Source: Caldilinea sp. CFX5
GTDB lineage: Bacteria > Chloroflexota > Anaerolineae > Caldilineales > Caldilineaceae
Direction: 5' to 3'
NCBI GenBank assembly: GCA_021405325.1
Contig: QWII01000050.1
Location: forward strand, 36,851 to 100,850
DNA length: 64,000 nucleotides
This document shows, piece after piece, positions 8,758-17,801 of the stretch; within the stretch, counting starts at the first letter, position 1; each line of letters begins with the position of its first letter. Below the pieces are notes generated by a model. The model had not been told where the DNA came from, did not search any database, and saw only the letters and a list, made by a program, of their open reading frames with translations. A program made the translations under genes and the position numbers.

Positions 8758-10520
8758 CTAGCGAAGCACTCATCCCCTTTGCCGTTTGCGTTCTGCCCGA
8801 AGCGCGCCTCAATGCCTCGCGCACGGTGAGTTACCCCGGCTACATCCATGAGATCCTGCGTCATGCTGGTCTCTGCTATAGCACTGTCGCAGTGACTGAA
8901 CTGGCTGCGGCCTTGCCATCAGTAGCCGTTCTACTGACCGTGGGCGACTATCCGCTACCGGCTGACTTGCTTGCGCAATTGCGGGCTTGGGTGGCGGCTG
9001 GTGGGCAATGGGTGGCGGTGGGCGGCGTCGGCGGCGCGGCGGATCTCTTTGGCGTGGCGCTCGAACCGGTGGCCTATCGCGGCTTTGGCGGCGGCGGGGC
9101 GAACAATTTGGGCGAGGGCTATCTGCAGCCGGCGGTCGCCAGTCGCCTGCTGGAACATCTGCCCCTGCCGTTACACTTTTTCAACGGTCTCCCCGTACAG
9201 GTGACGGACGCCACCGTGTTGGCGGCTGTGCTGGATGCCCACCAGCGGCCCACCACCCGTGCGGCGTTGACCCAAAAACAGGTGGCGGCGGGCTGTTGCA
9301 CCCTGCTGGCCCCCGATCTCACCGGCACAGTGGTGCGCATCCAACAGGGGGTGAGTGTGACCCGCGACGGCGTTTCGGCGCCCGACGGCAGCGCCCCCAT
9401 CGGTGACAATGTCCTCAAAACGGGCGACGGCGCTGTTCTCGACTGGATCTTTGATCGCCAACCGGTTCCCGGCATCTCAGGACTGCAAGCCTTCTTACAA
9501 CCGATTGCCGACCTCTGGCGGGAACTGCTCTTGCGCACCCTCTTGGCGGCCCTGGAAAGCGCTGATGCCACGTTGCCGCTGCTCTGGCTCTACCCACGTA
9601 ACCTGCCGGCGTTGGCCCACCTCTCCCATGACACTGATGAGAATGACCCGGCGCTGGGGCAGCGTTTATTGGAGGTGGTGGCCGAAGCCGGCATCCCCTC
9701 GACCTGGTGTGTGATTGTCCCTGGCTACCCGCCGGATCTGATGGCGCGTATCAAAGCCGCCGGTCATGAACTAGCCATGCACTACGACGCCATGAGCGCT
9801 GACTGCCCCTGGAGCCATACTCTTTTTCACCAACAGTGGGAAACCCTGGTCGCCCTCTTTGACGCTGAACCGGTTAGCAATAAGAATCACTACCTGCGTT
9901 GGGAAGGGGATGTCGAGTTTTTCCGCTGGTGTGAAGAGCATGGCATCCAGTTGGATCAATCCAAGGGGGCGTCCAAGACGGGCGAGGCGGGTTATAACTT
10001 TGGCACTTGTCATCTCTTCTTCCCGGTCGCCTTTGACGGGACGCCACTTGATGTCCTTGAATTAGCCACGCCCACCCAGGATCTGGAAATCTTTGCGCCC
10101 CCGGCCTTGTTGACGCCGCTGCTGGACGCCGTGGTGCGTTGTCATGGCATCCTGCATCTGCTCTTTCACCCGGCGCACATTGCCAAACCCGGTGTCGCCG
10201 ACGCACTGCTGACGGCGGTGGCGACGGCCCAAGCGCATGGGGTGGCCTGGTGGAGCGCCGGCCAACTCAACCGTTGGGAGCGCGCCCGGCGCCAGGTCGC
10301 GTGGCAGTGGCAAGTGTCCACCAGCGGCGCGGCAGTGGCGCTGCATACGCCAGTCGCCCTGCCGGAAGCGACGATCCTCTGGCGCTGTCGCCCGGAACAG
10401 ACCATTACGCTTGATGGCGACGTACAGCCGGTGACGCTGGTGCGCCGGTGGGGTTTTGATTTCTATGCGGTGCAAACCGATTTGGCTGCCGGCGCTACAG
10501 CCCGCTGGTGTTGTGGTTGA
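8754..10520 (+). CDS. Polysaccharide deacetylase-like protein with N-terminal glutamine-amidotransferase-like domain
   Basis: A 588-residue protein without a signal peptide. Residues 1 to about 270 look like a trehalose-utilisation or GATase-like fold (ALPSVAVLLTVGDYPLP, then VAAGGQWVAVGG). Residues about 285-500 resemble a NodB-type deacetylase, with HLSHDTDEND carrying the metal Asp pair, GHELAMHYD, and HLLFHPAHI near the end. The predicted start is TTG at 8754, overlapping the previous stop, with AGGAG at 8741-8745. The role is inferred as removal of an N- or O-acyl group from a sugar derivative inside the cell. Confidence 0.6.
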   Translation: MTSEALIPFAVCVLPEARLNASRTVSYPGYIHEILRHAGLCYSTVAVTELAAALPSVAVLLTVGDYPLPADLLAQLRAWVAAGGQWVAVGGVGGAADLFGVALEPVAYRGFGGGGANNLGEGYLQPAVASRLLEHLPLPLHFFNGLPVQVTDATVLAAVLDAHQRPTTRAALTQKQVAAGCCTLLAPDLTGTVVRIQQGVSVTRDGVSAPDGSAPIGDNVLKTGDGAVLDWIFDRQPVPGISGLQAFLQPIADLWRELLLRTLLAALESADATLPLLWLYPRNLPALAHLSHDTDENDPALGQRLLEVVAEAGIPSTWCVIVPGYPPDLMARIKAAGHELAMHYDAMSADCPWSHTLFHQQWETLVALFDAEPVSNKNHYLRWEGDVEFFRWCEEHGIQLDQSKGASKTGEAGYNFGTCHLFFPVAFDGTPLDVLELATPTQDLEIFAPPALLTPLLDAVVRCHGILHLLFHPAHIAKPGVADALLTAVATAQAHGVAWWSAGQLNRWERARRQVAWQWQVSTSGAAVALHTPVALPEATILWRCRPEQTITLDGDVQPVTLVRRWGFDFYAVQTDLAAGATARWCCG

Positions 10521-10601
10521 TAGGAGCAAGTCGTTTGCTTGGTAGATCAAGGAAGGCCCAGTAGAGACAGGGTTGTCAAGGGGGTGATGCAAAAACAGCA
10601 G

Positions 10602-10630
10602 TTGACGGGTAATAGACACCATGATAGACT
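10602..10630 (+). promoter_or_regulatory. Sigma70-like promoter for the binding-protein gene at 10786
   Basis: TTGACG (10602-10607) and TAGACT (10625-10630) with a 17-base spacer, identical hexamers to the promoter at 1036. Flanking bases AG before and GG after the -35 box are also shared. Confidence 0.65.
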
Positions 10631-10700
10631 GCCTACAGCAGAATTAATTTGATGGTATCACCTGTGTTGTCGTTGGAGTAGCTCCGCCTAGTTGCGTACC

Positions 10701-10742
10701 GCGACAGTGAACAATCATTTTTCCTTGATTGTTCACTGTCGC
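10701..10742. repeat. Perfect 17-bp inverted repeat in the leader
   Basis: Positions 10701-10717 pair with 10726-10742 around an 8-nt loop (core AGTGAACAATCA). It lies about 65 bases after the -10 box and 44 bases before the start codon, so it would be a leader hairpin or an operator. Confidence 0.8.
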
Positions 10743-10785
10743 GATCATTGATACGTTCACTGCCAAAGAAGGAGAAGATGCGACT

Positions 10786-12108
10786 ATGAGACACACCGTA
10801 AGCCGTCGTGGGTTTTTGCAAACGCTTGGCGTAGGAACTGTGGGTGTTGCATTGGCCGCTTGCGCACCCATTGCACCAGGGGCAAGCGGCGGACAAGCGC
10901 CGGCTGCCGCCAAAGCCACCACCCATGTCTTCGACTATGACCCGACCGGTACTGATACCTGGGTGGCTGCTGACGCCGAATTTGTCGAGTATTTTACCGG
11001 CAAATATCCCAACATTGAAGTTATCCGCGAGCAGGCGCCGTGGACGGGCTTCACCGAAAAGTTGTTAACCTCGATTGCCGGCGGCTCCCAATATGATGTG
11101 ATCTACGGCTATTGGGAATGGCTGCCCCTCTTCCGTGACAACGATGTCGTCGGCCCCTTGGATGACCTGATCGCCGGCGACAGCGAACTCTCCGCCGATG
11201 ATTTCTATGACTACGCCAAAGAGACCGTTGACGGGCAGACCTATGGGCTGGCCTGGTTTATCAGCGGCTGGCTGCATTGGTATAACAAGAACGCTGTGCA
11301 AGAGGCTGGTCACGCTGATCTAAAAGCGCTGGATAACGAGGGCAAGTGGGATTACGACGCCTGGTATAACTTCGCCAAAACCTTCACCAGTGAAAAAGAT
11401 GGCGCACCGCTCTATGGCTATGATATGGGCGCCACGCGCAGCGTCACCGTCTACACCATGTTAGCCTGGGCGTGGGGCACCGAGTTTTGGAATGAAGACT
11501 TTACGCAAAACATCATCAACTCCGAAGAAAATGTCAAACTCTGGCAGTGGCTCCAACAGTTCTACAGCGAAGGCTTGACGCCAACGCCCGGCGCCGGCGC
11601 CCAAGAGCAGGCGCCTGGCTTTACCAACGGCCGCGCTGTCGCCACCATGGCCGGTCAATGGTACACCCGCAACATTGTCCAGGAAAAGACGACCGACCTC
11701 TTTGACATTGGCATGGTGCGTTTCCCCAAGGGGCCAGAAGGCCAATATTCGGTGGCTGCGCTCAACTCCTTCTACTTTGCCCGCGAACCGCAAGCGCCGG
11801 AAGCGGCCTGGACCTGGTACAAAGAGCGTTCTTTCTCCGAAATGGCGGCCAAAATCTATGCCCAGATTGGGGGCGGGCGCTTCCCCTCGCGCAAGAGCGT
11901 GGCGCCGCAAAAGCTCTTTGACTGGGAGGACACCGAGGTCTATGAGGCCATCCGCCCCATTTTGCGCACCTATCGCACCAGCCCCAAAGAAGCAGAGTGG
12001 ACAGCGCTCTATCAGGCGGCCTATGATGAAATGATTTTGGCGACGCGTCCGGTCGAAGAGATTCTTGGTCAACTTGCGGAAAATGCCACCGCGCTTGTGC
12101 AGGGATAA
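10786..12108 (+). CDS. ABC transporter substrate-binding lipoprotein, family 1 (sugar type), Tat signal
   Basis: Sugar receptor of 440 residues. The N-terminus has a twin-arginine motif SRRGFLQ (residues 6-12) followed by a lipobox ending at Cys26 (ALAAC), so it is probably exported folded through Tat and then lipidated. The body has the family 1 pattern with repeated WYTRN and FPSRKSV segments. ATG 10786 is chosen for the AAGGAG at 10769-10774 and the Tat signal; a longer in-frame start lacks both. Two permease genes follow after a 502-base gap. Confidence 0.9.
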   Translation: MRHTVSRRGFLQTLGVGTVGVALAACAPIAPGASGGQAPAAAKATTHVFDYDPTGTDTWVAADAEFVEYFTGKYPNIEVIREQAPWTGFTEKLLTSIAGGSQYDVIYGYWEWLPLFRDNDVVGPLDDLIAGDSELSADDFYDYAKETVDGQTYGLAWFISGWLHWYNKNAVQEAGHADLKALDNEGKWDYDAWYNFAKTFTSEKDGAPLYGYDMGATRSVTVYTMLAWAWGTEFWNEDFTQNIINSEENVKLWQWLQQFYSEGLTPTPGAGAQEQAPGFTNGRAVATMAGQWYTRNIVQEKTTDLFDIGMVRFPKGPEGQYSVAALNSFYFAREPQAPEAAWTWYKERSFSEMAAKIYAQIGGGRFPSRKSVAPQKLFDWEDTEVYEAIRPILRTYRTSPKEAEWTALYQAAYDEMILATRPVEEILGQLAENATALVQG

Positions 12109-12119
12109 TCAGCAATCAC

Positions 12120-12154
12120 GTTCCCTTTCAGATCGTTCCAGCCTGAAAGGGAAC
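12120..12154 (+). terminator. Hairpin after the binding-protein gene
   Basis: A perfect 12-bp stem (12120-12131 with 12143-12154, arm GTTCCCTTTCAG) lies 12 bases after the stop codon. There is no T tract, so it is more likely an mRNA-end stabiliser or partial attenuator that keeps receptor mRNA above permease mRNA. Confidence 0.5.
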
Positions 12155-12200
12155 GGCGCTGCGCTGTGCTTTGCGAAATAAGTGTTGATAGGTAATGCTC

Positions 12201-12314
12201 CAGGACTTACGCAAGACGCCGGGCACCCAGAGGGTTCCCGCGCCATCCTGGCGGCAAGAGATGTGCCGCCAGGATGGCGGCGTTCCCAGGAAAGATTCGT
12301 CTTGCGTAAGTCCT
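12201..12314. mobile_element. MITE-like element with 16-bp terminal inverted repeats
   Basis: AGGACTTACGCAAGAC at 12202-12217 is perfectly inverted at 12299-12314. Inside is a second perfect hairpin (12241-12256 with 12264-12279). The hexamer ATGCTC flanks the unit at 12195-12200 and 12315-12320, as expected of a target-site duplication. The unit is about 114 bases and has no coding capacity. Confidence 0.6.
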
Positions 12315-12610
12315 ATGCTCGTTCCGCCGGTCTCCGGCGGAATGCCGCTTGGACGCTCCGCGTCCCTCAGGGACGTGGAGCGTCGGGAGCCCCTTGGGCG
12401 CGATATAACCACGCGGAGCATGGTTACGAGAAATAGGTAGTAAAGACTAATGCAGGGTAGCTAATGGTTTCGGTAATCCTTGGAACTTGTCACGCCGGCG
12501 GCGATGACCTACAGTTACCGCTTTATTTTCGTAACGTTCTTTAGTCTTTGGGCTGGCTGAACGGCGTTGACTGAGCGTATTGGCACAACCAGAGGGAGTG
12601 GCGAACTGTA
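12315..12610. other. Remainder of the 502-base operon spacer
   Basis: After the MITE-like element come two further hairpins: TTCCGCCGG paired with CCGGCGGAA near 12322-12342, and GACGCTCC paired with GGAGCGTC near 12353-12386. I see no gene and no clear promoter. The first permease start has GAGGGAGTGG some 10 bases upstream. Confidence 0.5.
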
Positions 12611-13522
12611 ATGACTGCTATTGTCAAAACCAGACGCGGTGTATTGGCGCGCCGGGAAGCCTGGGAAGGGCGGCTCTATGTGTTACCCTGGGTGTTGGGC
12701 TTCCTGATCTTCACCATTGGGCCGATGTGGGCTTCGGTTTACTTTTCTTTTACTGAGTATTCGGTGCTGGCGGGGGCAACGTGGCTTGGCGTGGATAATT
12801 ACGCCAAAATTCTGCGCAACGATCACCTCTTTTGGTTGAGCCTCTACAACACGGTCTATTTTGTGGCGCTCTCTGTGCCGCTCAACCTGCTGGCTTCCTT
12901 TCTGGTGGCGCTGCTCTTGACGATCAAGCTGCCGGGGATCAACCTCTTTCGCACGCTCTACTATCTGCCCGTCATCACACCGGCGGTTGCCAGTTCACTC
13001 ACCTGGAGTCTACTCTTTTCGGGGGAGTTCGGGCTGGTCAACGCCGTGCTGCGTTCACTGGGACTGCCCGTCTTCAACTGGCTCTTTGACCCGCAGATCA
13101 CCAAGCTCATCTTTGTGATCATGGGGCTGTGGGGAATTGGCGGCAGCGTCATCATCTTTCTGGCGGGGTTGCAAAATGTGCCAAGCGTCCTCTATGAAGC
13201 GGCGGCCATCGACGGCGCCAATCTCTGGCAGCGCTTTCGCCACATTACCATCCCCATGATGACGCCGCTCATCTTCTTCAACCTGGTGCTGGGGATCATC
13301 GGCACCTTTCAAGTCTTTACCGGCGCCTACATCATCACCGCCGGCGGCCCGGCCAACTCGACGCTCTTTTATGTACTCTATCTCTACAACAACGCGTTCA
13401 AGTTTTTCAAGATGGGTTATGCGTCGGCGTTGGCCTGGCTGCTCTTTCTCCTGATCCTGGCCTTTACCATCCTCCAACTGCGCATGGCCCGGCTTTGGGT
13501 TTTCTACGAGGCGGAACGATGA
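12611..13522 (+). CDS. Sugar ABC transporter permease, MalF type
   Basis: Inner-membrane permease of 303 residues with six helices and the coupling loop EAAAIDGANLWQRFRHITIP near residue 196. It pairs with the next gene product, whose ATG overlaps its TGA (ATGA, 13519-13522). It serves the receptor at 10786. No ATPase gene accompanies this importer; a shared MsmK/UgpC-like ATPase encoded elsewhere is likely. Confidence 0.93.
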   Translation: MTAIVKTRRGVLARREAWEGRLYVLPWVLGFLIFTIGPMWASVYFSFTEYSVLAGATWLGVDNYAKILRNDHLFWLSLYNTVYFVALSVPLNLLASFLVALLLTIKLPGINLFRTLYYLPVITPAVASSLTWSLLFSGEFGLVNAVLRSLGLPVFNWLFDPQITKLIFVIMGLWGIGGSVIIFLAGLQNVPSVLYEAAAIDGANLWQRFRHITIPMMTPLIFFNLVLGIIGTFQVFTGAYIITAGGPANSTLFYVLYLYNNAFKFFKMGYASALAWLLFLLILAFTILQLRMARLWVFYEAER

Positions 13523-14433
13523 GCGAACAACCGTTGGCGGGATCGCTACCCCGCCGTAATCAGCCGCAGATGACAGGATTGGCGCGCCCGCGGACACTTG
13601 CTATCGGACAATGGCTGCCCAAATTATTGCTCTATGCGCTTTTGACAGCGATTGCGCTGGTCTTTCTCCTGCCCAGCTTTTGGATGCTCAGCACATCGCT
13701 CAAGCCGCCGGAGGAGGTCTTCCTCTATCCTCCGCGTTTGATTCCCAGGAACATCACCTGGAGCAACTACCCGGAAGCGATCCAGAAATTTCCCTTTCTG
13801 CTCTATCTGCGCAACTCGGTGATTGTGACGAGTCTGGCGACATTGGGGACAGTGCTTTCCGCCAGCCTGGTCGCCTTTGGCTTTGCCCGGCGTCGTTTCC
13901 CCGAACGGGAGCTGCTCTTTGGCGTGCTGCTCTCGACCATGATGCTGCCGGGCATTGTCACCCTCATCCCAACCTTTGTCCTCTTTACCCAACTGGGCTG
14001 GGTCAACACCTTTTTGCCGTTAACGGCGCCGGCCTTCTTTGGCGGGGGCGCCTTTAATATCTTTTTGCTGCGCCAGTTCTATCGCACCCTGCCCTATGAT
14101 TACGATGAAGCCGCCTATATCGACGGCGCCTCCAGTCTGCGGGTCTGGTGGGAGATTATTGTGCCTTTTTCCAAAGCGCCGCTGGCCGTCATCACCGTCT
14201 TTACCATCCTGGGCGCCTGGAATGACTTTATGGGGCCGCTCATCTACATGAACAAACCCCACATGCGCACGCTGGCGTTGGGCCTGCAATTCTTTCGCGA
14301 CCAATTTGTGACCCAGTGGGGCTATCTGATGGCCGCCTCCACCTTGACGCTAATTCCGGTGTTGATCCTCTTTGCCGTGGCCCAACGCTACTTTATGGAG
14401 GGCATTTTGCTGACAGGGTTATCTGGCCGGTGA
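13519..14433 (+). CDS. Sugar ABC transporter permease, MalG type
   Basis: Second channel subunit, 304 residues. The coupling loop EAAYIDGASSLRVWWEIIVP lies near residue 197. The ATG at 13519 overlaps the preceding stop; a start 24 bases upstream is possible but would lie inside the neighbour without a ribosome binding site. Confidence 0.92.
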   Translation: MSEQPLAGSLPRRNQPQMTGLARPRTLAIGQWLPKLLLYALLTAIALVFLLPSFWMLSTSLKPPEEVFLYPPRLIPRNITWSNYPEAIQKFPFLLYLRNSVIVTSLATLGTVLSASLVAFGFARRRFPERELLFGVLLSTMMLPGIVTLIPTFVLFTQLGWVNTFLPLTAPAFFGGGAFNIFLLRQFYRTLPYDYDEAAYIDGASSLRVWWEIIVPFSKAPLAVITVFTILGAWNDFMGPLIYMNKPHMRTLALGLQFFRDQFVTQWGYLMAASTLTLIPVLILFAVAQRYFMEGILLTGLSGR

Positions 14434-14562
14434 AGACCAACGAACGGAACTGCTTAAACGCCTGGGAACGCCGCCATCTCTGGCGGCAGTCCGGCAAGGA
14501 TGCCGCGGGAACCCGCTGGGTGCCCAGGCTGTACCTACGTGATTAAAGAAAGGACTTACTTG

Positions 14563-15825
14563 ATGCAACCAACTTTGGCGCCACCCAAAGCTGAACGCGC
14601 GCTCTATGGCGCCGCTGCCTCCGCTGGTCAGCATGGCGTTCTGCCTATGCCTTTCCCGCGCATCATGGGGCCGAATTGCGAGCGCTACCTCCAAGAGGTC
14701 ATCGCCAGCGGCTTGACCATTGATATGATGGGCCGTTTTGAAAAAGCTTTCGCCGTCGAACTGGGGGTGAAACATTGCATCGCTACCCCCGGTTGCACAC
14801 CGGCGCTTGGCGTCTTGGCCGCCGCTTTCCCCTTTGACCCCGGCGACGAGATCATCGTCAGCCCCATCACCGATTTCGGCACGATCCAGGGGTTATGTTT
14901 GGAAAATTATATCCCGGTCTTTGCCGACACCGCGCCAGGGACGGTCAACGTGAGCGCGGCCACCATCGAGCCATGTATCACCGACCGCACGCGGGCGATC
15001 CTGGTTGTTCACAAAACCGGTCTGATCTGCGATATGGACGCCATCAATGCCCTGGCCGCGCGGCATGGCCTCTTTGTCTATGAGGATTGCTGTCAGGCTG
15101 TCTTTGGCAGCTATAAAGGACGCCTGGCCGGGACGTTAGCGGCGGCCGCAGCCTTCTCTTTTGACCCAGAAAAGACCCTGGGCGCCGACACCGGCGGCTG
15201 CATTGTGACCAATGACGATGCGCTGGCCGAACGGATGCGCTTCATCGGTCATAGCCGCGGGGCAGCCAATGTCCCCGATTTTGGCCGCGTTCATGCCGAG
15301 TTGGGGTACGCCTACCGGATGCCCCAATGCACAGCGGCAATCTGTCTAGGTCAACTTGAGATTATTCGCGAACAGGTGTTACATCGTGACCGCATGGTGC
15401 GCCTGTTGACCGACCTGCTGGCTGCGATCCCCGGCATCACCCCGCTGCCGATTCCCGACGATGTGGATTGCTATTCCTGTTGGATGGTCGGCTTTAGCAT
15501 CGATCCGGCGCAATTTCGCTGTTCACCGACACAATTTGCCGACCAGGTGGCCGCCGCCGGCATACCGGGCGCCGGTCAGGGCAAATATTATCTGATGCCC
15601 GCCGCCTGCACCTTCTTACAAGAACGGGCCGCCACCCAGACCTACCCCTTCACCATGCCGCCGGCCTCGCGCACCTATCGTTACGCTGGTGACAATTGTC
15701 CGAATGCCCAAGCTTTTCTGGAGAATTTCATCCGCTGGTCCACCTTCTGTGAAAAATATGAACCTGCACACTGTGAACTGGCCGCCGACATTGTACGCAC
15801 CGTCGCCGATCACAACCGTCGCTAA
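14563..15825 (+). CDS. DegT/DnrJ/EryC1/StrS aminotransferase family protein
   Basis: PLP-dependent fold type I protein of 420 residues, of the family that aminates keto-sugars (and includes 3-amino-5-hydroxybenzoate synthases). The Schiff-base lysine is Lys204 in SFDPEKTLGAD, and VYEDCCQAVFG carries the Asp that holds the pyridine nitrogen. The start at 14563 has AAAGAAAGGA upstream. It begins a tightly linked run with a deacetylase, an amidase and an oxidoreductase, so it probably acts on an amino-sugar-like compound. Confidence 0.85.
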   Translation: MQPTLAPPKAERALYGAAASAGQHGVLPMPFPRIMGPNCERYLQEVIASGLTIDMMGRFEKAFAVELGVKHCIATPGCTPALGVLAAAFPFDPGDEIIVSPITDFGTIQGLCLENYIPVFADTAPGTVNVSAATIEPCITDRTRAILVVHKTGLICDMDAINALAARHGLFVYEDCCQAVFGSYKGRLAGTLAAAAAFSFDPEKTLGADTGGCIVTNDDALAERMRFIGHSRGAANVPDFGRVHAELGYAYRMPQCTAAICLGQLEIIREQVLHRDRMVRLLTDLLAAIPGITPLPIPDDVDCYSCWMVGFSIDPAQFRCSPTQFADQVAAAGIPGAGQGKYYLMPAACTFLQERAATQTYPFTMPPASRTYRYAGDNCPNAQAFLENFIRWSTFCEKYEPAHCELAADIVRTVADHNRR

Positions 15826-15897
15826 AGCCTGCCAGTCGCGAAGCGACGGCTGAGGGTAGCCGTGGGTTTCAACCCACGATTGTTTTAGGAGACAAGC
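15826..15897. repeat. Two short hairpins before the deacetylase gene
   Basis: GTCGCGAAGCGAC and CGTGGGTTTCAACCCACG are self-complementary units in a 72-base spacer, followed by a TTAGGAGA ribosome binding site. A close relative of the second hairpin (AACGGGTTTCCACCCGTT) occurs at 21359-21376. Confidence 0.6.
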
Positions 15898-16902
15898 ATG
15901 AGCATTCAGCTTCAACCATGCACCTGGAAACATGGCAAACGCTGGGCCTATACCGTCACCTATGACGAGGCCATGTCCGAACTCTTTGACCATGTTGTCC
16001 CACTGCACGAGGAGTTGGGCATCCCCGGCCATCTGGAAGTGGTGGTCGGCCACATGGGCCAAGTGCGCGCCATTGGCAATTCAAGCTACAATGGCTATCA
16101 CCACATGCCGCCGGCCCAACTGCGCCAGTTGATCGACCGCGGCTGGGGCGTGGGCAACCACTCCTGGACTCACGGCGTCGTCGAAGAGAACATTGACCTG
16201 GAAATCTACCAGGCCAAACGGGTTCTCGAAGAGGCGATTGGCCGGCGCGTCACCAGCTACTGTGCGCCCGGCAGCAACGACAACATGACCCCCACCATCA
16301 CCGCCGCGCTGCAAGACGCCGGTTATCTCTGTGCCATGTCCGTCACCGATGACATCAATCGGCCCGACGGCGATCTCTGGTTTTTGAACCGCGCCAGCAA
16401 TCTGCACCGGGCGTGGACGCCCCTCTTTTCCGCCTTTGACCCCCATCACCGGCTGCACCAGGCGCGCCAGCAACAGGGCTGGGTGATCGACTATTGTCAC
16501 TGCCCCGCCCCCCAAATTCCGCACGAAAGCAAAGATGTCTATATCGACGAACACCGCGCCCGCTTAGAGACCGTCTTAGCCACCGGCGGCAATGAAGTGT
16601 GGCCGGCCACGGCTGAAGAGATTGTCGATTACATCCTCTGTCGGCGGCAGACGCAGATAGCGCCAATCAACAATGGCGATGGTCGGGCCGCCGTTCGCCT
16701 GGTGCTGGTTGATCTGCCTGCGCCGGTGGCGAGCCGGCAAGTCACCTTTGACATTACACTGCCGCCGGAATTGCGCCGCAATCCCTTGCTGATTGTCAAC
16801 GGTCAACCGCAGCCGGCGCTCTTAGTTTCGCTCAGTACCGCCCGTGTGACCCTGGATCTGTCACAGCCCGTCACCTTAGCCCTGGAAGGGAGTAGTCAAT
16901 GA
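15898..16902 (+). CDS. Polysaccharide deacetylase-like protein
   Basis: A 334-residue NodB-type protein lacking a signal peptide. The metal motif is NHSWTHGVVEENI (about residues 87-99), the first motif region reads AYTVTYDEAM instead of the usual TFDDG, and SYCAPGSNDNM matches the third motif. Such cytoplasmic members act on small N-acyl or amide substrates rather than polymers. The stop overlaps the start of the amidase gene by 4 bases. Confidence 0.75.
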   Translation: MSIQLQPCTWKHGKRWAYTVTYDEAMSELFDHVVPLHEELGIPGHLEVVVGHMGQVRAIGNSSYNGYHHMPPAQLRQLIDRGWGVGNHSWTHGVVEENIDLEIYQAKRVLEEAIGRRVTSYCAPGSNDNMTPTITAALQDAGYLCAMSVTDDINRPDGDLWFLNRASNLHRAWTPLFSAFDPHHRLHQARQQQGWVIDYCHCPAPQIPHESKDVYIDEHRARLETVLATGGNEVWPATAEEIVDYILCRRQTQIAPINNGDGRAAVRLVLVDLPAPVASRQVTFDITLPPELRRNPLLIVNGQPQPALLVSLSTARVTLDLSQPVTLALEGSSQ

Positions 16903-17801
16903 GACCGGTACGTCTGGCGACAGCCAGTATTTTAATCGACCCCACCCCCGCGTATCCCAGCCGTTGTATCGCGCGTTCACTCGATATGATCGACAAGGCC
17001 GGCGCTGTCAACGCCGATCTCGTTCTCTTGCCCGAAGAGCCGGATGTGGTCGGCTGCCTGCCCGATAAACAGCGGGAATTGCCCGAACCATTGCCTGGAG
17101 GCGCGCTCTTCAAGCAGTTTGCCGCGCGGGCGCGCGCCAATAACCTCTACGTGGCCTACAGCCAGCGTGAATGTGACGGCAATCGCATCTTCAACACTGG
17201 TGTCCTGATTGGCCGCCAGGGAGAACTGGTGGGCAAATATCGCAAAATGCACCTGGCCCCCGGCGAAGAGGAGGATGTGTTGCCCGGTGACATGGGTTAT
17301 CCGGTCTTTACCTGTGATTTTGGCCGCGTCGCCATCGGCATCTGTATGGACATCCACTACCCGGAGATGTGGCGCATCTATGCCCTGAAAGGGGCGGATG
17401 TGCTGCTCTTCCCCACTATGTGTCTGGATTACACCGGCGACCACATTGAGTCGATTGTCAACGCCCGCGCCATCGATAATCAGGTCTATTTGGTTTCGTC
17501 CCATTTTATCCAGTATCCCTTTTTGTCGGGGCGCTCCATGGGCCACTCCCGCATTGTCGATCCCTATGGCCGCACGCTGGCTGACACTTCCCACCGGCCG
17601 GGGCTGGCCTTTGCTGATCTTGACCTGGACGCCGGTTTCGAGACCTGGTATAATGGCGAGCTGAAGCAGCGCTATCCCACGCTCAAAGATTGTTACCTGG
17701 GCATGCGGCGCCCGGAGACCTATCAAGAACTCATTGAACTGGAGGGACCGAACCCTCCCTGGAAACTTGAGGCTACCGATCATGCGTATCGGGATCGTTG
17801 A
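16899..17801 (+). CDS. Nitrilase-superfamily carbon-nitrogen hydrolase
   Basis: Amidase of 300 residues with a complete catalytic set: Glu46 in LLPEEPD, Lys116 in KYRKMHLAP, Cys149 in GICMDIHYPE. These enzymes hydrolyse amides, carbamoyl groups or nitriles. Its ATG overlaps the deacetylase stop (ATGA), and its own end overlaps the oxidoreductase gene by 20 bases, so the three are translationally coupled and probably act in sequence. Confidence 0.88.
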   Translation: MRPVRLATASILIDPTPAYPSRCIARSLDMIDKAGAVNADLVLLPEEPDVVGCLPDKQRELPEPLPGGALFKQFAARARANNLYVAYSQRECDGNRIFNTGVLIGRQGELVGKYRKMHLAPGEEEDVLPGDMGYPVFTCDFGRVAIGICMDIHYPEMWRIYALKGADVLLFPTMCLDYTGDHIESIVNARAIDNQVYLVSSHFIQYPFLSGRSMGHSRIVDPYGRTLADTSHRPGLAFADLDLDAGFETWYNGELKQRYPTLKDCYLGMRRPETYQELIELEGPNPPWKLEATDHAYRDR

